From positions 248,001 to 312,000 of the forward strand of contig NZ_CP013363.1 of the NCBI RefSeq assembly GCF_001718315.1: a stretch of DNA of 64,000 nucleotides, in the 5' to 3' direction. This DNA comes from Burkholderia diffusa (GTDB lineage: Bacteria > Pseudomonadota > Gammaproteobacteria > Burkholderiales > Burkholderiaceae). The notes beneath the pieces were generated by a model that worked only from the letters and a program-made list of their open reading frames with translations, searched no databases and had not been told where the DNA came from. Position numbers and translations under genes: made by a program. This document shows, piece by piece, positions 55,018 through 63,644 of this stretch (positions are counted from its first letter, which is position 1; every line of letters starts with the position of its first letter).

Positions 55018-56052
55018 TCACACGTCGGCGTGCGTGTCGCCTTCGGCACGCACCGCCCCCGGCGGCCTGCCGACCACGCGCTTGAACGCGCGGCTGAATG
55101 CGGCGAGCGACCCGTAGCCGAGCCGGTACGCGACGGCTTCGATCGTCTCGCCCTCGCGCGCGATCCACTGCGCGGCGAGCCGCATCCGCAGCTCGGTCAG
55201 GTAACGCACCGGCGTCATCCCGGTGGCCGCGAGAAAGCGCTCGGCAAACACCGAGCGCGATACGCCCGCTTCGTCCGCGAGATCCGCGACGCTCCAGTTG
55301 CGCCCCGGATCGCGATGCAGCGCGACGATCGCGCGGCCGAGCTTCGGCTCGCGCAGTGCCTGTACCCAGCCCGTCGCGTCGCCGCATCCGCATTCGACCC
55401 AGCCGCGCACGATGAACGCGGCGACCACGTCCGCGAGCCGAGCGAGGATGCCCGCGAAGCCCGCGCGCTCGGAGCACGATTCGCGCTCCATCGCGTCGAG
55501 CATCGGGCGGATTTCCGGGTAGCGCGCGAGCAGCGTGCCGACATGCATGAATTCCGGCATCGTTCCGACGAGCGGCTGCATGCCGCCTAGATCGAGTTCC
55601 ATGCACGCGCTGAAGATCAGCGCATCGCCGGCGGCCGGCTCCGTCGCGGCGCACGACGTCGCGCCCACCGCGGCGACCGTGTCGCAGATCTTCGCGGCCT
55701 CGAATCCGCCGATCTCGCGGCACGGCGCATCCGGATCGGACACCAGCGCGTGCATGCGGCCGTGCGGCAACAGGATCGCGTCGCCGGCCTCGAGCCGCAT
55801 CGTCGTGCCGTCCGCGTCGCGCAGCAGCACGGGCCCGCGCCCGACGAAATGAAACTGCGCGCGGCCCGGCGCATGGCCGAAACTCAGCCCGAACGGCCGC
55901 GGCACCTGGATGCGGCGGTATTGCACGCCGCTCAGGCGCATCCCCAGCAGCAGCTCGCTGACGAGGTCGTGCACGTCGGGGACGGGAGGGAGCAGGGGTT
56001 CGGACATCGCGAAATTCGGACGATCGATCAACAAGAACGGATTGTATGTCAT
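55018..56052 (-). CDS. AraC-family regulator with cupin domain
   Basis: A 344-aa regulator. It has an N-terminal cupin_6 domain (LLLGMRLSGVQYRRIQVPRP, FGLSFGHAPGRAQFHFVGRG, AGDAILLPHGRMHAL) and a C-terminal AraC HTH (ADLADEAGVSRSVFAERFLA, IEAVAYRLGYGSLAAFSRAF). It lies divergent to an MFS exporter gene, with 70 bases between starts, and probably controls it. AGGA precedes the ATG at 56052; MSEPLL at 56007 is an alternative without a ribosome-binding site. Confidence 0.86.
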   Translation of the reverse strand: MTYNPFLLIDRPNFAMSEPLLPPVPDVHDLVSELLLGMRLSGVQYRRIQVPRPFGLSFGHAPGRAQFHFVGRGPVLLRDADGTTMRLEAGDAILLPHGRMHALVSDPDAPCREIGGFEAAKICDTVAAVGATSCAATEPAAGDALIFSACMELDLGGMQPLVGTMPEFMHVGTLLARYPEIRPMLDAMERESCSERAGFAGILARLADVVAAFIVRGWVECGCGDATGWVQALREPKLGRAIVALHRDPGRNWSVADLADEAGVSRSVFAERFLAATGMTPVRYLTELRMRLAAQWIAREGETIEAVAYRLGYGSLAAFSRAFKRVVGRPPGAVRAEGDTHADV

Positions 56053-56122
56053 AGACCGTCCTGCTGTCGTTCCTTACGATACGCCCTCATCAGTATTTTC
56101 CCTATACGACTCGGAACGACGC

Positions 56123-57334
56123 ATGAATCCCGGAATCTCCTCTGCCGCCACCACGGCGGCCCCCCGCGAGCCGGCCTGGGGCGCCGTCTTCGCGATGACG
56201 CTCGGCGTGTTCGGTCTCGTCACCGCCGAATTCCTGCCCGCGAGCCTGCTCACGCCGATGGCCGACAGCCTCGGCGTGACCGAAGGCGTGGCTGGCCAGG
56301 CCGTCACGGCCACCGCGACGGTCGCGCTCGTCACGAGCCTGTTGATCTCGGCGCTGACGCGCACGATCGACCGCCGGCGCGTGCTGCTCGCGTTCTCGGT
56401 GCTGCTGGTCGTGTCCAATCTCGCGGTCGCGTTCGCGCCCAACCTGACGACGCTGCTGATCGGCCGCGTCGTGCTCGGCGTCGCGCTCGGCGGCTTCTGG
56501 ACGATGGCGACCGCCACCGCGATGCGGCTCGTGCCGACCGCGATGGTGCCGCGCGCGCTGTCGATCATCTTCAGCGGCGTGGCGGTCGCGACGATCGCGT
56601 CCGCGCCGATGGGCAGTTATTTCGGGCACCTGATCGGCTGGCGCAACGTGTTCCTGATCGCGGCCGGACTCGGCGGTCTCGCGTTCGCGTCGCAGGTGAT
56701 GACGCTGCCGTCGATGCCGCCTAGCGGCACGACGCGACTGCGCACGCTCGTCGACGTGCTGCGCCGGCCGACCGTCGGCCTCGGGATGTTCGCGACGATC
56801 CTCGTGTTCACCGGGCATTTCGCGTTCTTCACGTATCTGCGGCCGTTCCTCGAACAGGTTGCCGGTGTCGGCGTGAACGGGCTGTCGGCGATCCTGCTCG
56901 GCTACGGGATCGCGAACTTCGTCGGCACGTCGCTCGCGGGCCGCGTGCTCGAGCACCGGCTGCGGCCGATGCTGATCGGGATGCCCGCGCTGATGGTCGT
57001 GCTCGGCGTCGCGCTCGTCGCCCTCGGCCGCGCACCGATGATCGACGCGGTGCTCGTCGCGTTGTGGGGAATGGCGTTCGGCGGCGTGCCGGTCGCATGG
57101 TCGACATGGGTCACGCGCACCGTGCCCGATGAAGCCGAGAGCGCGGGCGGGTTGATCGTCGCGGCGATCCAGCTCGCGATCGCGACGGGCGCGGCGGCGG
57201 GCGGCGTCGTGTTCGACGCGAACGGCGCAGGCGGCGTGTTCCTCGGCGCGGCCGTGGTGCTGGCCGTGGCGGTCGCGACGATCGTGACCGGCGTGCCGAA
57301 GCGGGTGGGCGTGGCGCCGGCGCTCGCCGAGTGA
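56123..57334 (+). CDS. MFS transporter, DHA1-type sugar/drug efflux (AraJ/NepI-like)
   Basis: A 403-aa twelve-helix exporter: AMTLGVFGLVTAEFLPASLL (helix 1), SALTRTIDRRRVLLAFSVLL, GRVVLGVALGGFWTMATATA, PMGSYFGHLIGWRNVFLIAA and VAWSTWVTRTVPDEAESAGG. This is the DHA1/AraJ branch that exports sugars, purine nucleosides or drugs. The ATG at 56123 was chosen because family sequence starts there. The divergent AraC gene is its likely regulator. A strong hairpin follows. Confidence 0.86.
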   Translation: MNPGISSAATTAAPREPAWGAVFAMTLGVFGLVTAEFLPASLLTPMADSLGVTEGVAGQAVTATATVALVTSLLISALTRTIDRRRVLLAFSVLLVVSNLAVAFAPNLTTLLIGRVVLGVALGGFWTMATATAMRLVPTAMVPRALSIIFSGVAVATIASAPMGSYFGHLIGWRNVFLIAAGLGGLAFASQVMTLPSMPPSGTTRLRTLVDVLRRPTVGLGMFATILVFTGHFAFFTYLRPFLEQVAGVGVNGLSAILLGYGIANFVGTSLAGRVLEHRLRPMLIGMPALMVVLGVALVALGRAPMIDAVLVALWGMAFGGVPVAWSTWVTRTVPDEAESAGGLIVAAIQLAIATGAAAGGVVFDANGAGGVFLGAAVVLAVAVATIVTGVPKRVGVAPALAE

Positions 57335-57425
57335 CGTGCACGCGGGCCGCTCGACGCGCGCGGTGAGCGCGCTCCGGTGCGGTCCGTCGGTCGGGAATCC
57401 AGCGCATCTGGATGAAGTGATCGGC

Positions 57426-57456
57426 GCGGGCACGCTGCACCTTGCAGCGTGCCCGC
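57426..57456. terminator. bidirectional hairpin terminator
   Basis: A perfect 14-bp stem GCGGGCACGCTGCA/TGCAGCGTGCCCGC with a three-base loop is followed by AGTTTGCTT. It lies between the convergent MFS and PEP-mutase-like genes. Confidence 0.8.
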
Positions 57457-57486
57457 AGTTTGCTTCATGCGACATTCAGCGGCCGA

Positions 57487-58254
57487 TCAGCCGCCCTGCC
57501 TGACCACTGCCGCAAGCGCCTTCATCGCCTGCAGGTAAGGGTACGGCCCGTGACTGATGCGCGCGACGCCGTACGACGCGAGTTCGGCCAGTGTCGGCGT
57601 TTCCGCCACACGCATGATGTTCACCGGCAGCGGCGACGCCGCCGTCAGCGCGCGAATCAGCGCCGGCGACCGCAGCCCCGGCACGAAGAGCCCGTCGGCG
57701 CCGGCTTCCGCGTACGCACGCGCGCGAGTCAGCACGTCGTCGAGCAAACGTTCGTCGTGTGTGTCGGCCGCGGCCTTGAAGAACACGTCGGTGCGCGCGT
57801 TGATGAAGTAGCCGGTCTGGGCGCGGTCGGCCGCCTGCCGTGCCGCCGCGAGGCGCGCCGCCGCGGCGTCGACGGCGCGCAGTTCGCCCGTCGCCGGAAA
57901 GCTGTCCTCGAGATTGCAGCCGATCGCGCCGGCCTCGATGCTGCGCGCGATCGTGTCGGCGACATCCTCCAGCCGCTCGCCATACCCGCTTTCGAGATCG
58001 ACGGTGACGGGCAGGTCGGTCGCCTGCGCGATCCGCGCGAGCACTTCCATCGCGAGCGCTTTCGGAATCTGCTCGCCGTCGACGAAACCGTTGGCCACCG
58101 CGACCGACCAGCTGCCGGTCGCCAGCGCGACGCCGCCCGCGTCGGCCACCGTGCGCGCGCTGCCGGCGTCCCACACGTTGAACAGCGCGAGCGGCTGGCC
58201 CGCGCGGTGAAGCGAACGGAAATACGCGGCTTTCTCGTCGTTATTGCGGCTCAT
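57487..58254 (-). CDS. isocitrate lyase/PEP mutase superfamily protein
   Basis: A 255-aa TIM-barrel protein: PLALFNVWDAGSARTVADAG, VALATGSWSVAVANG, PVTVDLESGYG, IGCNLEDSFP and YFINARTDVFF, with the metal-binding acidic residues in VDLESGYG and LEDS. The active-site KKCGH cysteine of isocitrate lyase is missing, so it is more likely a PEP-mutase-type C-C or P-C bond enzyme such as a 2-methylisocitrate/oxaloacetate-like lyase; the substrate is unknown. GGAGG precedes the ATG. Its start overlaps the end of the upstream saccharopine-dehydrogenase-like gene by 14 bases. Confidence 0.84.
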   Translation of the reverse strand: MSRNNDEKAAYFRSLHRAGQPLALFNVWDAGSARTVADAGGVALATGSWSVAVANGFVDGEQIPKALAMEVLARIAQATDLPVTVDLESGYGERLEDVADTIARSIEAGAIGCNLEDSFPATGELRAVDAAAARLAAARQAADRAQTGYFINARTDVFFKAAADTHDERLLDDVLTRARAYAEAGADGLFVPGLRSPALIRALTAASPLPVNIMRVAETPTLAELASYGVARISHGPYPYLQAMKALAAVVRQGG

Positions 58255-59296
58255 GCTCGTTCCTCCGGTTGAAATTCCGATCGGTGATCGTGTCGAACGA
58301 TACGGCGACCGTGTCGAGCGCCGCGAGAAAATCGCGTGCGTCGAACAGTTCGCCGAGGCTGCGTACGCCGCCCGGCGTCGGCGTCCCGCCGCGCAGCAGG
58401 CGGCGCGCCGCCTCGACGACGATCGGCGCGCTGACCGCATAGATGTCGCGTCCCGACGCGGTCGCGCGATGCGGGGTGCCGTTCTGCACGGCGACCACGT
58501 CCATCGCGAATTGCTGCGCCGAGCGGCCGAGCGCGTCGGCCGGTTGCGGCGGCGGCGTGCCGGCATCGCGCACGTCGCGCAGCGCGCGCGTCGCGAGCCA
58601 GGACTCGATCGTATCGATGCGCAGATGACGCGCGAGTGTCATCACTTCCGAAAACGGCAGCAGCGTCACGTCGATGTCGCCGAGCGGCGCCGGGAACGAC
58701 TACCTGCGTTCGCGCGGCGTCGACGGCACCTCGGTCGGCTTGCCGTCCTTCCGGATCAACCGGATCGCATGATTGCGCGCGCCGGTCACGCGCGTGCCGC
58801 GCGTCGGATGCCAGCTGTCGAGGCCGGTTGCGACATCGACGCGCTCGATCGGCTCACGTGGGTCGACGACCGCCGTGACGAGCAGATCGGCCAGGCCGCC
58901 GTAGAACGCGGCGGCCGGCACGAGCGTCACGCCGGCGGCGCGTGCCTGGGCATCGCGCTGGTCGGTCAGCGCCTGGACCGACGGCTGCTCGGCCGTCAGG
59001 TCGAGGTACGGAATGCCGGCCCGCAACGCCGCGTCGGCGAGCGGCAGCGCGGTATCGAGGTACGGGCCCGCGCAGTTGATCACCGCATGCGCGCCGCGCA
59101 ATGCGGCGTCGAGCGCGGCCGGATCGTCGACCGACGCGACGCGCCACGGCGCCGCGTCGTGGCCGCCTTGCGCGAGTCGCGCGGCATCGCGCCCGATGCG
59201 GATCGCGCCAAGGCCGCGCCGTTCCAGTTCGGCCACGACGAACCGCCCCGTGTGACCCGTGGCGCCATACACTGCAACCGTCATTCGATCGTCCAT
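58241..59296 (-). pseudogene. saccharopine dehydrogenase-like oxidoreductase with in-frame stop
   Basis: The frame starts at an ATG with GGAG upstream and encodes a Rossmann domain (MTVAVYGATGHTGRFVVAEL, AVINCAGPYLDTALPLADAA). After TPRERR it meets TAG (58700-58702, CTA on the plus strand), then continues in the same frame with SFPAPLGDIDVTLLPFSEVM and a full C-terminal half to the TAA at 58241. A single base change from TAC/TAT (Tyr) explains this. Without it the protein would be about 351 aa, a trans-enoyl-reductase/saccharopine-dehydrogenase-like NAD(P) enzyme. A TetR gene is divergent, the PEP-mutase-like gene overlaps downstream. Sequencing error cannot be excluded. Confidence 0.82.
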
Positions 59297-59316
59297 GATC
59301 AACTCCGATACAGAAC

Positions 59317-59338
59317 GGTCTGTTTTATAGTACAGACC
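59317..59338. promoter_or_regulatory. TetR-type operator
   Basis: GGTCTGT-N8-ACAGACC, a perfect 7-bp inverted repeat, lies in the 118-bp region between the TetR gene and the divergent saccharopine-dehydrogenase-like gene. The spacer contains TATAGT, a possible -10 element, so repressor binding would block RNA polymerase. Confidence 0.65.
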
Positions 59339-59414
59339 TGTAGCGTCGTCAACTTCCCGGTGCTATCATCGGATGCACTTTCGCGGGACAGGCGGCCTCG
59401 GCGGCCGGGCTTGG

Positions 59415-60008
59415 ATGAAAAAGGGAACGGACACGAACGGGCGCGCGCCCGATACGCGCGAACGCATTCTGCAAACGGCGAGCGCGCTGTTCTACCAGGA
59501 AGGAACGCGGGCGGTCGGCGTGGACCTGATCGTCGCGCAGGCGGGCGTCGCGAAGACGAGCCTGTATCGACACTTCGCGACGAAGGACGACCTGATCGAG
59601 GCGTTCCTGCTGCGTGAGGACGCGGATTTCTGGGCGCACTGGGACGCGGTGGCCGCGCAGTACCGGCGCACGCCGCGCGAGGAACTGGATGCGCAACTGC
59701 GGTGGATCGGCGAGCGCATCGAGCGCCCCGGCTATCGCGGCTGTCCGCAGATCAATATCGCCGCCGAGTACGCGGACGGCAATCATCCGGCCCGCAAGGT
59801 GGCCGTCGCGCACAAACAGGAATTGCGGCGCCGGCTGACGGAGCTGGCCAGCGCGATGCGGATCGACGAACCGGAAACCTACGCGCTGCGCCTCGCGACC
59901 GTCATCGACGGCGCGCTCAGCAGCGGGCAGGCGTTGCACGCGCACGGGCCCGTGCGCTTTCTGCAGGAGTTCGCGCAACTGCTGATGCCGACGAAGGGGC
60001 GCAAGTGA
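59415..60008 (+). CDS. TetR-family transcriptional regulator
   Basis: A 197-aa TetR repressor: N-terminal HTH TRERILQTASALFYQEGTRA, then VGVDLIVAQAGVAKTSLYRH and FATKDDLIEAFL, followed by a ligand-binding helical domain. The ATG at 59415 (MKKGTD) leaves a normal-length arm; an upstream start at 59373 is possible. The inverted repeat just upstream is its probable operator and would also control the divergent saccharopine-dehydrogenase-like/PEP-mutase-like genes. Confidence 0.88.
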   Translation: MKKGTDTNGRAPDTRERILQTASALFYQEGTRAVGVDLIVAQAGVAKTSLYRHFATKDDLIEAFLLREDADFWAHWDAVAAQYRRTPREELDAQLRWIGERIERPGYRGCPQINIAAEYADGNHPARKVAVAHKQELRRRLTELASAMRIDEPETYALRLATVIDGALSSGQALHAHGPVRFLQEFAQLLMPTKGRK

Positions 60009-60026
60009 AGCGCATGGCGCGCCACG

Positions 60027-60494
60027 TCAGCCGCGCGTAACCGGATCCTCCGACAGCGCGCGCAACTGCCCGCGCAGCACATCGACTTCGCCCGCTGCGA
60101 ACGGCCGCTCAATTTCGGCGTGCGTCTGCTGCCACAGCGGGAACGCTTCGGCGAGCAACCGATGGCCGGCCGGCGTGAGTTCGAGCAGGCGGCTGCGCTT
60201 GTCGTCCGGATCCTGCGTGATCGTGAGCAGCCCGCGCCGCTCGAGCGGCTTGAGCGCGGCGGTCAGCGTGGTGCGGTCCATCGCGAGCAACGACGCGACC
60301 GATTTCATCGCGGCCGGCTGCGGGCGGTTCAGCGACATCAACAGCGAAAACTGGCCGTTGGTGAGATCGAGCGGACGCAGCACATCGTCGAAGATGCGCG
60401 CGAGATTGCGCGCCGCGCGCTGCATGTGCAGGCACAGGCAGCAATCGCGCACCATCAGCGTCGTTTCGAAGGGGAGCATTTCTTTGCGTGCCAT
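60027..60494 (-). CDS. MarR-family transcriptional regulator with cysteine cluster
   Basis: A 155-aa MarR protein: winged helix region VASLLAMDRTTLTAALKPLE, RRGLLTITQDPDDKRSRLLE, with N-terminal DCCLCLHMQRAARNL holding Cys18, Cys19 and Cys21. Such cysteines may serve as a redox or electrophile switch. It is divergent from the yciI and GST genes, with a GTTGATATCAAC palindrome between them. The ATG begins the family sequence (MARKEMLPFE). Confidence 0.87.
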   Translation of the reverse strand: MARKEMLPFETTLMVRDCCLCLHMQRAARNLARIFDDVLRPLDLTNGQFSLLMSLNRPQPAAMKSVASLLAMDRTTLTAALKPLERRGLLTITQDPDDKRSRLLELTPAGHRLLAEAFPLWQQTHAEIERPFAAGEVDVLRGQLRALSEDPVTRG

Positions 60495-60505
60495 GTTGCA
60501 ATTGT

Positions 60506-60517
60506 GTTGATATCAAC
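60506..60517. promoter_or_regulatory. MarR-type palindrome
   Basis: GTTGATATCAAC is a perfect 12-bp palindrome 12 bases upstream of the marR start, in an AT-rich stretch. TTGATATCAA-like sites are typical of MarR-family operators, so autoregulation and control of the divergent YciI/GST genes are likely. Confidence 0.6.
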
Positions 60518-60576
60518 CTATTGTGTCAAGGGCGAGGAGCGGCAGCCCGTCGTTCCCGCCATCGGACGGAGGAAGC

Positions 60577-60945
60577 ATGAGTGCGCAACAGCAGTTGTAT
60601 CTCGCGGTATTCCTCGGCAGCAAGGATAGCCCGGGGATGAAGGCATGGATGGCGCTCCCGGAAGACGAGCGGCGTGCGCGGGAGCGCGAGGGGATCGCCG
60701 CATGGCATGCGTGGGTGGAGCGGCATCGCGACGCGGTCGTCGAGCTCGGCGGGCCGCTCGGCAAGACCAAGACCATCGACAAGGGTGGCGTGACGGACAC
60801 CGCCAATGCGATGAGCGGCTTCACCGTCGTGCGCGCCGCTTCGCACGATGCGGCCGCCGCGCTGTTCGAAGGCCATCCGCATTTCACGCTGTTCCCGGGC
60901 GACGCGATCGACGTGATGCCGGTGCTCGCGGTGCCGGGCATGTGA
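60577..60945 (+). CDS. YciI-family protein
   Basis: A 122-aa YCII-related protein: MSAQQQLYLAVFLGSKDSPG, WHAWVERHRDAVVELGGPLG, AMSGFTVVRAASHDAAAALF and the conserved HPHFTLFPGDAIDVMPVL. The fold is a dimeric ferredoxin-like barrel; the family includes proteins with possible dehalogenase or lyase roles, function here unknown. ACGGAGG precedes the ATG. It is followed by a GST gene after 94 bases and is divergent from marR, suggesting an electrophile-response pair. Confidence 0.85.
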   Translation: MSAQQQLYLAVFLGSKDSPGMKAWMALPEDERRAREREGIAAWHAWVERHRDAVVELGGPLGKTKTIDKGGVTDTANAMSGFTVVRAASHDAAAALFEGHPHFTLFPGDAIDVMPVLAVPGM

Positions 60946-61039
60946 GCGGCGACAGGCGCTGCGTGCGCGGCCGTCGCGGCCGATGGCCCGTCGCCCGTGC
61001 GCGGCGATTTTTCCCGACATTATCGATGGAGACATTGCG

Positions 61040-61657
61040 ATGAAGCTTTACGGATTCGCCGGCACGCGCTCGCAACGCGCGCTCTGGGGGCTCAAGGAAC
61101 TGGACGCGGATTTCGAGTTCGTGTCGGTCAACCTGCTCGAGGGCGAGCACAAGCGGCCCGAATTCCTGCGCCTCAATCCGGCCGGCAAGGTGCCCGTGCT
61201 CGTGGACGGCGACCTCGTGATTCCCGAGTCGGCCGCGATCGTGCTGTATCTCGCGGACAAGTACCCGGAGAAGGCGCTGCTGCCCGTCGATCCGGCGCTG
61301 CGCGCGCAGGCCTATCGGTGGGTGATGTTCGCGGTGACGGAGCTCGAGCAGCCGCTGTGGCGGATTACGCGCCATTCGTTCATCTATCCGCCGGAAAAGC
61401 GCTCGCCAGCCGATATCGAGCTGGCCCGCGAGGATTTCGCGACGATGGCCGCGATCCTCGACACGCATCTCGAAGGACGCGAATTCATCGTCGGCGATTC
61501 GTTGACGGTGGCCGATTGCGTGACGGTCTACCTGATCGACTGGGCGAGCGAATGCCACCTGATCGAACCGTTCCCGCAATTGCGCGCGTATCTCGAGCGG
61601 CTTTATGCGCGGCCGAAGGCGCCGCAGCGGATCGCGGACGCGCGCAAGGCGGCGTGA
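61040..61657 (+). CDS. glutathione S-transferase
   Basis: A 205-aa GST with the thioredoxin-like N-domain (MKLYGFAGTRSQRALWGLKE, NPAGKVPVLVDGDLVIPES with the glutathione-binding Val-Pro and Glu-Ser) and a helical C-domain (GDSLTVADCVTVYLIDWASE). It conjugates glutathione to electrophiles in the cytosol. GGAG lies eight bases before the ATG. It probably belongs to the MarR-controlled transcript with YciI. Confidence 0.88.
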   Translation: MKLYGFAGTRSQRALWGLKELDADFEFVSVNLLEGEHKRPEFLRLNPAGKVPVLVDGDLVIPESAAIVLYLADKYPEKALLPVDPALRAQAYRWVMFAVTELEQPLWRITRHSFIYPPEKRSPADIELAREDFATMAAILDTHLEGREFIVGDSLTVADCVTVYLIDWASECHLIEPFPQLRAYLERLYARPKAPQRIADARKAA

Positions 61658-61729
61658 CGCGGCGGTCGATCGTGCCGACGGGGACGATCGACCTCGGCCG
61701 CGCGATCCAGCGGCCTGGCCGGCTTCCGG

Positions 61730-62452
61730 TTACGACGCTTCGACGGGGCCGCCGAGCGCACGACACAGCACCGACAGGTCGCTAACGGTCAGATGCGGGG
61801 ACGGAGCACGCTGCGCCGCGTGCTCCGCTTCCGTGTCCTGGCGGCGCACGACCCACGCCGCCTGCAGCCCCGCATTCAATGCGCCGACGATATCGAGGTG
61901 AAAGTCGTCGCCGACGTGGAGCAGTTCCGCCGCAGGCACGCCGAGCGTCGCGGCAGCCGCGTGAAAGATTTCCGGCTCCGGTTTCGCGAACCCGAACGCA
62001 CGCGCGCTGAGCGTTTCACGGAAGAACTCGCCGCCGCCGGTCAGCCCAAGATCCGCATTGCCGTTCGTCACCGCGATCAGCGGAAATCGCGCGCTCAACC
62101 ACGCGAGCGCCGGCAACACGTCGTCGAAGAACTCGACCTGGTTTCGTGCGGAATAGAACACGTCGTATGCGCGGTCGGTCAGCGTGACGTCTTCGTTCGC
62201 GCGTTCGAGCGCAAGCCGGATCGATCCGATGCGCAATGCGCGGTAGTCACCGACGAGGTCCGGGCGCAAGCGCTCGTATTCGTCGCGCAGCTGGCTCAGT
62301 GCCTGCGATGCGGGCAGTACGCTCGCGGTATTGGGCGCATGCGCGATCAGCCACGCATGCAGCGACGCCTCGGCCCGTTCGACGGAAGGGCCGAACGGCC
62401 ACAGCGTGTCATCGAGATCGAACGAGATGGCGGAAACTTTGGACAGATGCAT
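61730..62452 (-). CDS. HAD-superfamily hydrolase
   Basis: A 240-aa HAD phosphatase. Motif I is SFDLDDTLWPF (Asp12/Asp14), motif II VTNGN, motif III FGFAKPEPEIF (Lys), motif IV LLHVGDDFHLDIVGAL. An alpha-helical cap 1 lies between motifs I and II. It belongs to the haloacid dehalogenase/YjjG-type group acting on phosphorylated small molecules. The ATG at 62452 begins the family N-terminus. It converges on the GST gene. Confidence 0.87.
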   Translation of the reverse strand: MHLSKVSAISFDLDDTLWPFGPSVERAEASLHAWLIAHAPNTASVLPASQALSQLRDEYERLRPDLVGDYRALRIGSIRLALERANEDVTLTDRAYDVFYSARNQVEFFDDVLPALAWLSARFPLIAVTNGNADLGLTGGGEFFRETLSARAFGFAKPEPEIFHAAAATLGVPAAELLHVGDDFHLDIVGALNAGLQAAWVVRRQDTEAEHAAQRAPSPHLTVSDLSVLCRALGGPVEAS

Positions 62453-62586
62453 GGCGATGGAAGATATCACGCCGTCGTCGTTCAGCGCGCGACAGGCCGG
62501 ATGCGACGCGCCGATCGCGCACGCTGCGCGCGGCATGAAGAAGGCCGCGTGCCGCATCGTCGATCAAGGCGGACGCCCCGCACGCA

Positions 62587-63501
62587 TCACGCGTCGAGCC
62601 CGAAAATCAACGACCGATGCGCGCCCACGCCGGCCGCGACGCCGGACGCCGACGCGAACGTCGCATTCGTCATCAGGCTCGACGCATCGCCGGCCGCGAA
62701 CACGCCGGGAACGCTCGTCTGCTTCCACGTATCGACGCGAATCGCCGTACCCAGCGGCCCGTCGTCGAATGCACAGCCGAGCTGTCGGGCGAGATCGCTC
62801 GCCATCTCAGTGCGCGCGCCGATGAACAGCGCATCGATCGGCACGGCCTGCCCGTCGGCGAGCCGCAGCGCGTCGATGTGCGGCGCTTCGCCGAGGATGT
62901 CGACGACGGGCGACCGCTCGATACGCACGCCGCGCTTGGCGAGCAGCGCGGCTTCCTCCTCGTTCGCCTCGACTACGCCCTGCGTGAACCACGTCGTCGG
63001 TCCCCAGTCCGGAATCAGGATCGCCTGATGCACGGAGAGCGGATGCGTGGCCAGCACGCCGAGTCGACGGCCCGATACCTCGTAGCCATGGCAATACGGG
63101 CAATGCAGCACGCTGACGCCCCAGCGTTGCGCGAGACCCGGCAGTGCGGGCAGTTCGTCGCGGATGCCGGTCGCGAGGATTAGCCGCTCGGCGCTTGCGC
63201 GGCTGCCGTCCGCCAGTGTCACGTGAAAGCGGCCATTCGCATCGCGCTCGGCAGTGCGCGCGTCGCCGGCGATCCGCTGCACGGTCGGATAGGCAGCGAG
63301 CTGCGCGGCGGCTTCCGCGACGATCTGCGCAGGCGGCTTGCCGTCCTGCCCGAAGAATCCGTGTGCATGTTCGGCAAAACGATTACGCGGCTGCCCGGCA
63401 TCGATCACGAGCACGCGGCGCCGCGCGCGTGCCAGCTGCATCGCGGCCGATAGCCCCGCAAAGCTGCCGCCGATCACGATCACTTCATGATGATTCTGCA
63501 T
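62587..63501 (-). CDS. thioredoxin reductase-like FAD-dependent oxidoreductase
   Basis: A 304-aa pyridine-nucleotide:disulfide oxidoreductase of the TrxB type. FAD motif EVIVIGGSFAGLSAAMQLAR, redox CPYC at residues 134-137, and GVFAAGDASS near 268. The CPYC matches this branch rather than the CATC of classical TrxB, suggesting a specialised thiol reductase or a HcpB/flavin-type enzyme. AAGGAG lies eight bases before the ATG at 63501. It is divergent from an Rrf2 regulator across a long inverted repeat, so it is probably its target. Confidence 0.86.
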   Translation of the reverse strand: MQNHHEVIVIGGSFAGLSAAMQLARARRRVLVIDAGQPRNRFAEHAHGFFGQDGKPPAQIVAEAAAQLAAYPTVQRIAGDARTAERDANGRFHVTLADGSRASAERLILATGIRDELPALPGLAQRWGVSVLHCPYCHGYEVSGRRLGVLATHPLSVHQAILIPDWGPTTWFTQGVVEANEEEAALLAKRGVRIERSPVVDILGEAPHIDALRLADGQAVPIDALFIGARTEMASDLARQLGCAFDDGPLGTAIRVDTWKQTSVPGVFAAGDASSLMTNATFASASGVAAGVGAHRSLIFGLDA

Positions 63502-63574
63502 GTGTTCACTCCTTTCCCGAATCCGCATCAAGCGAAGAACGTGCTTCGACGGTCACTCACTCATGAAACACGAG

Positions 63575-63613
63575 AAGTTGCATGATAGGTCGATGGTATC
63601 ATTCATGCAACTT
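63575..63613. promoter_or_regulatory. 11-bp inverted repeat operator (Rrf2 region)
   Basis: AAGTTGCATGA, 17 bases, TCATGCAACTT: a perfect 11-bp inverted repeat in an AT-rich part between the divergent reductase and Rrf2 genes. It is a candidate Rrf2 operator; as RNA it could also fold into a stem. Confidence 0.6.
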
Positions 63614-63644
63614 CAAGAGTTTCGAGAGTGGAGGCCAACCGTCC

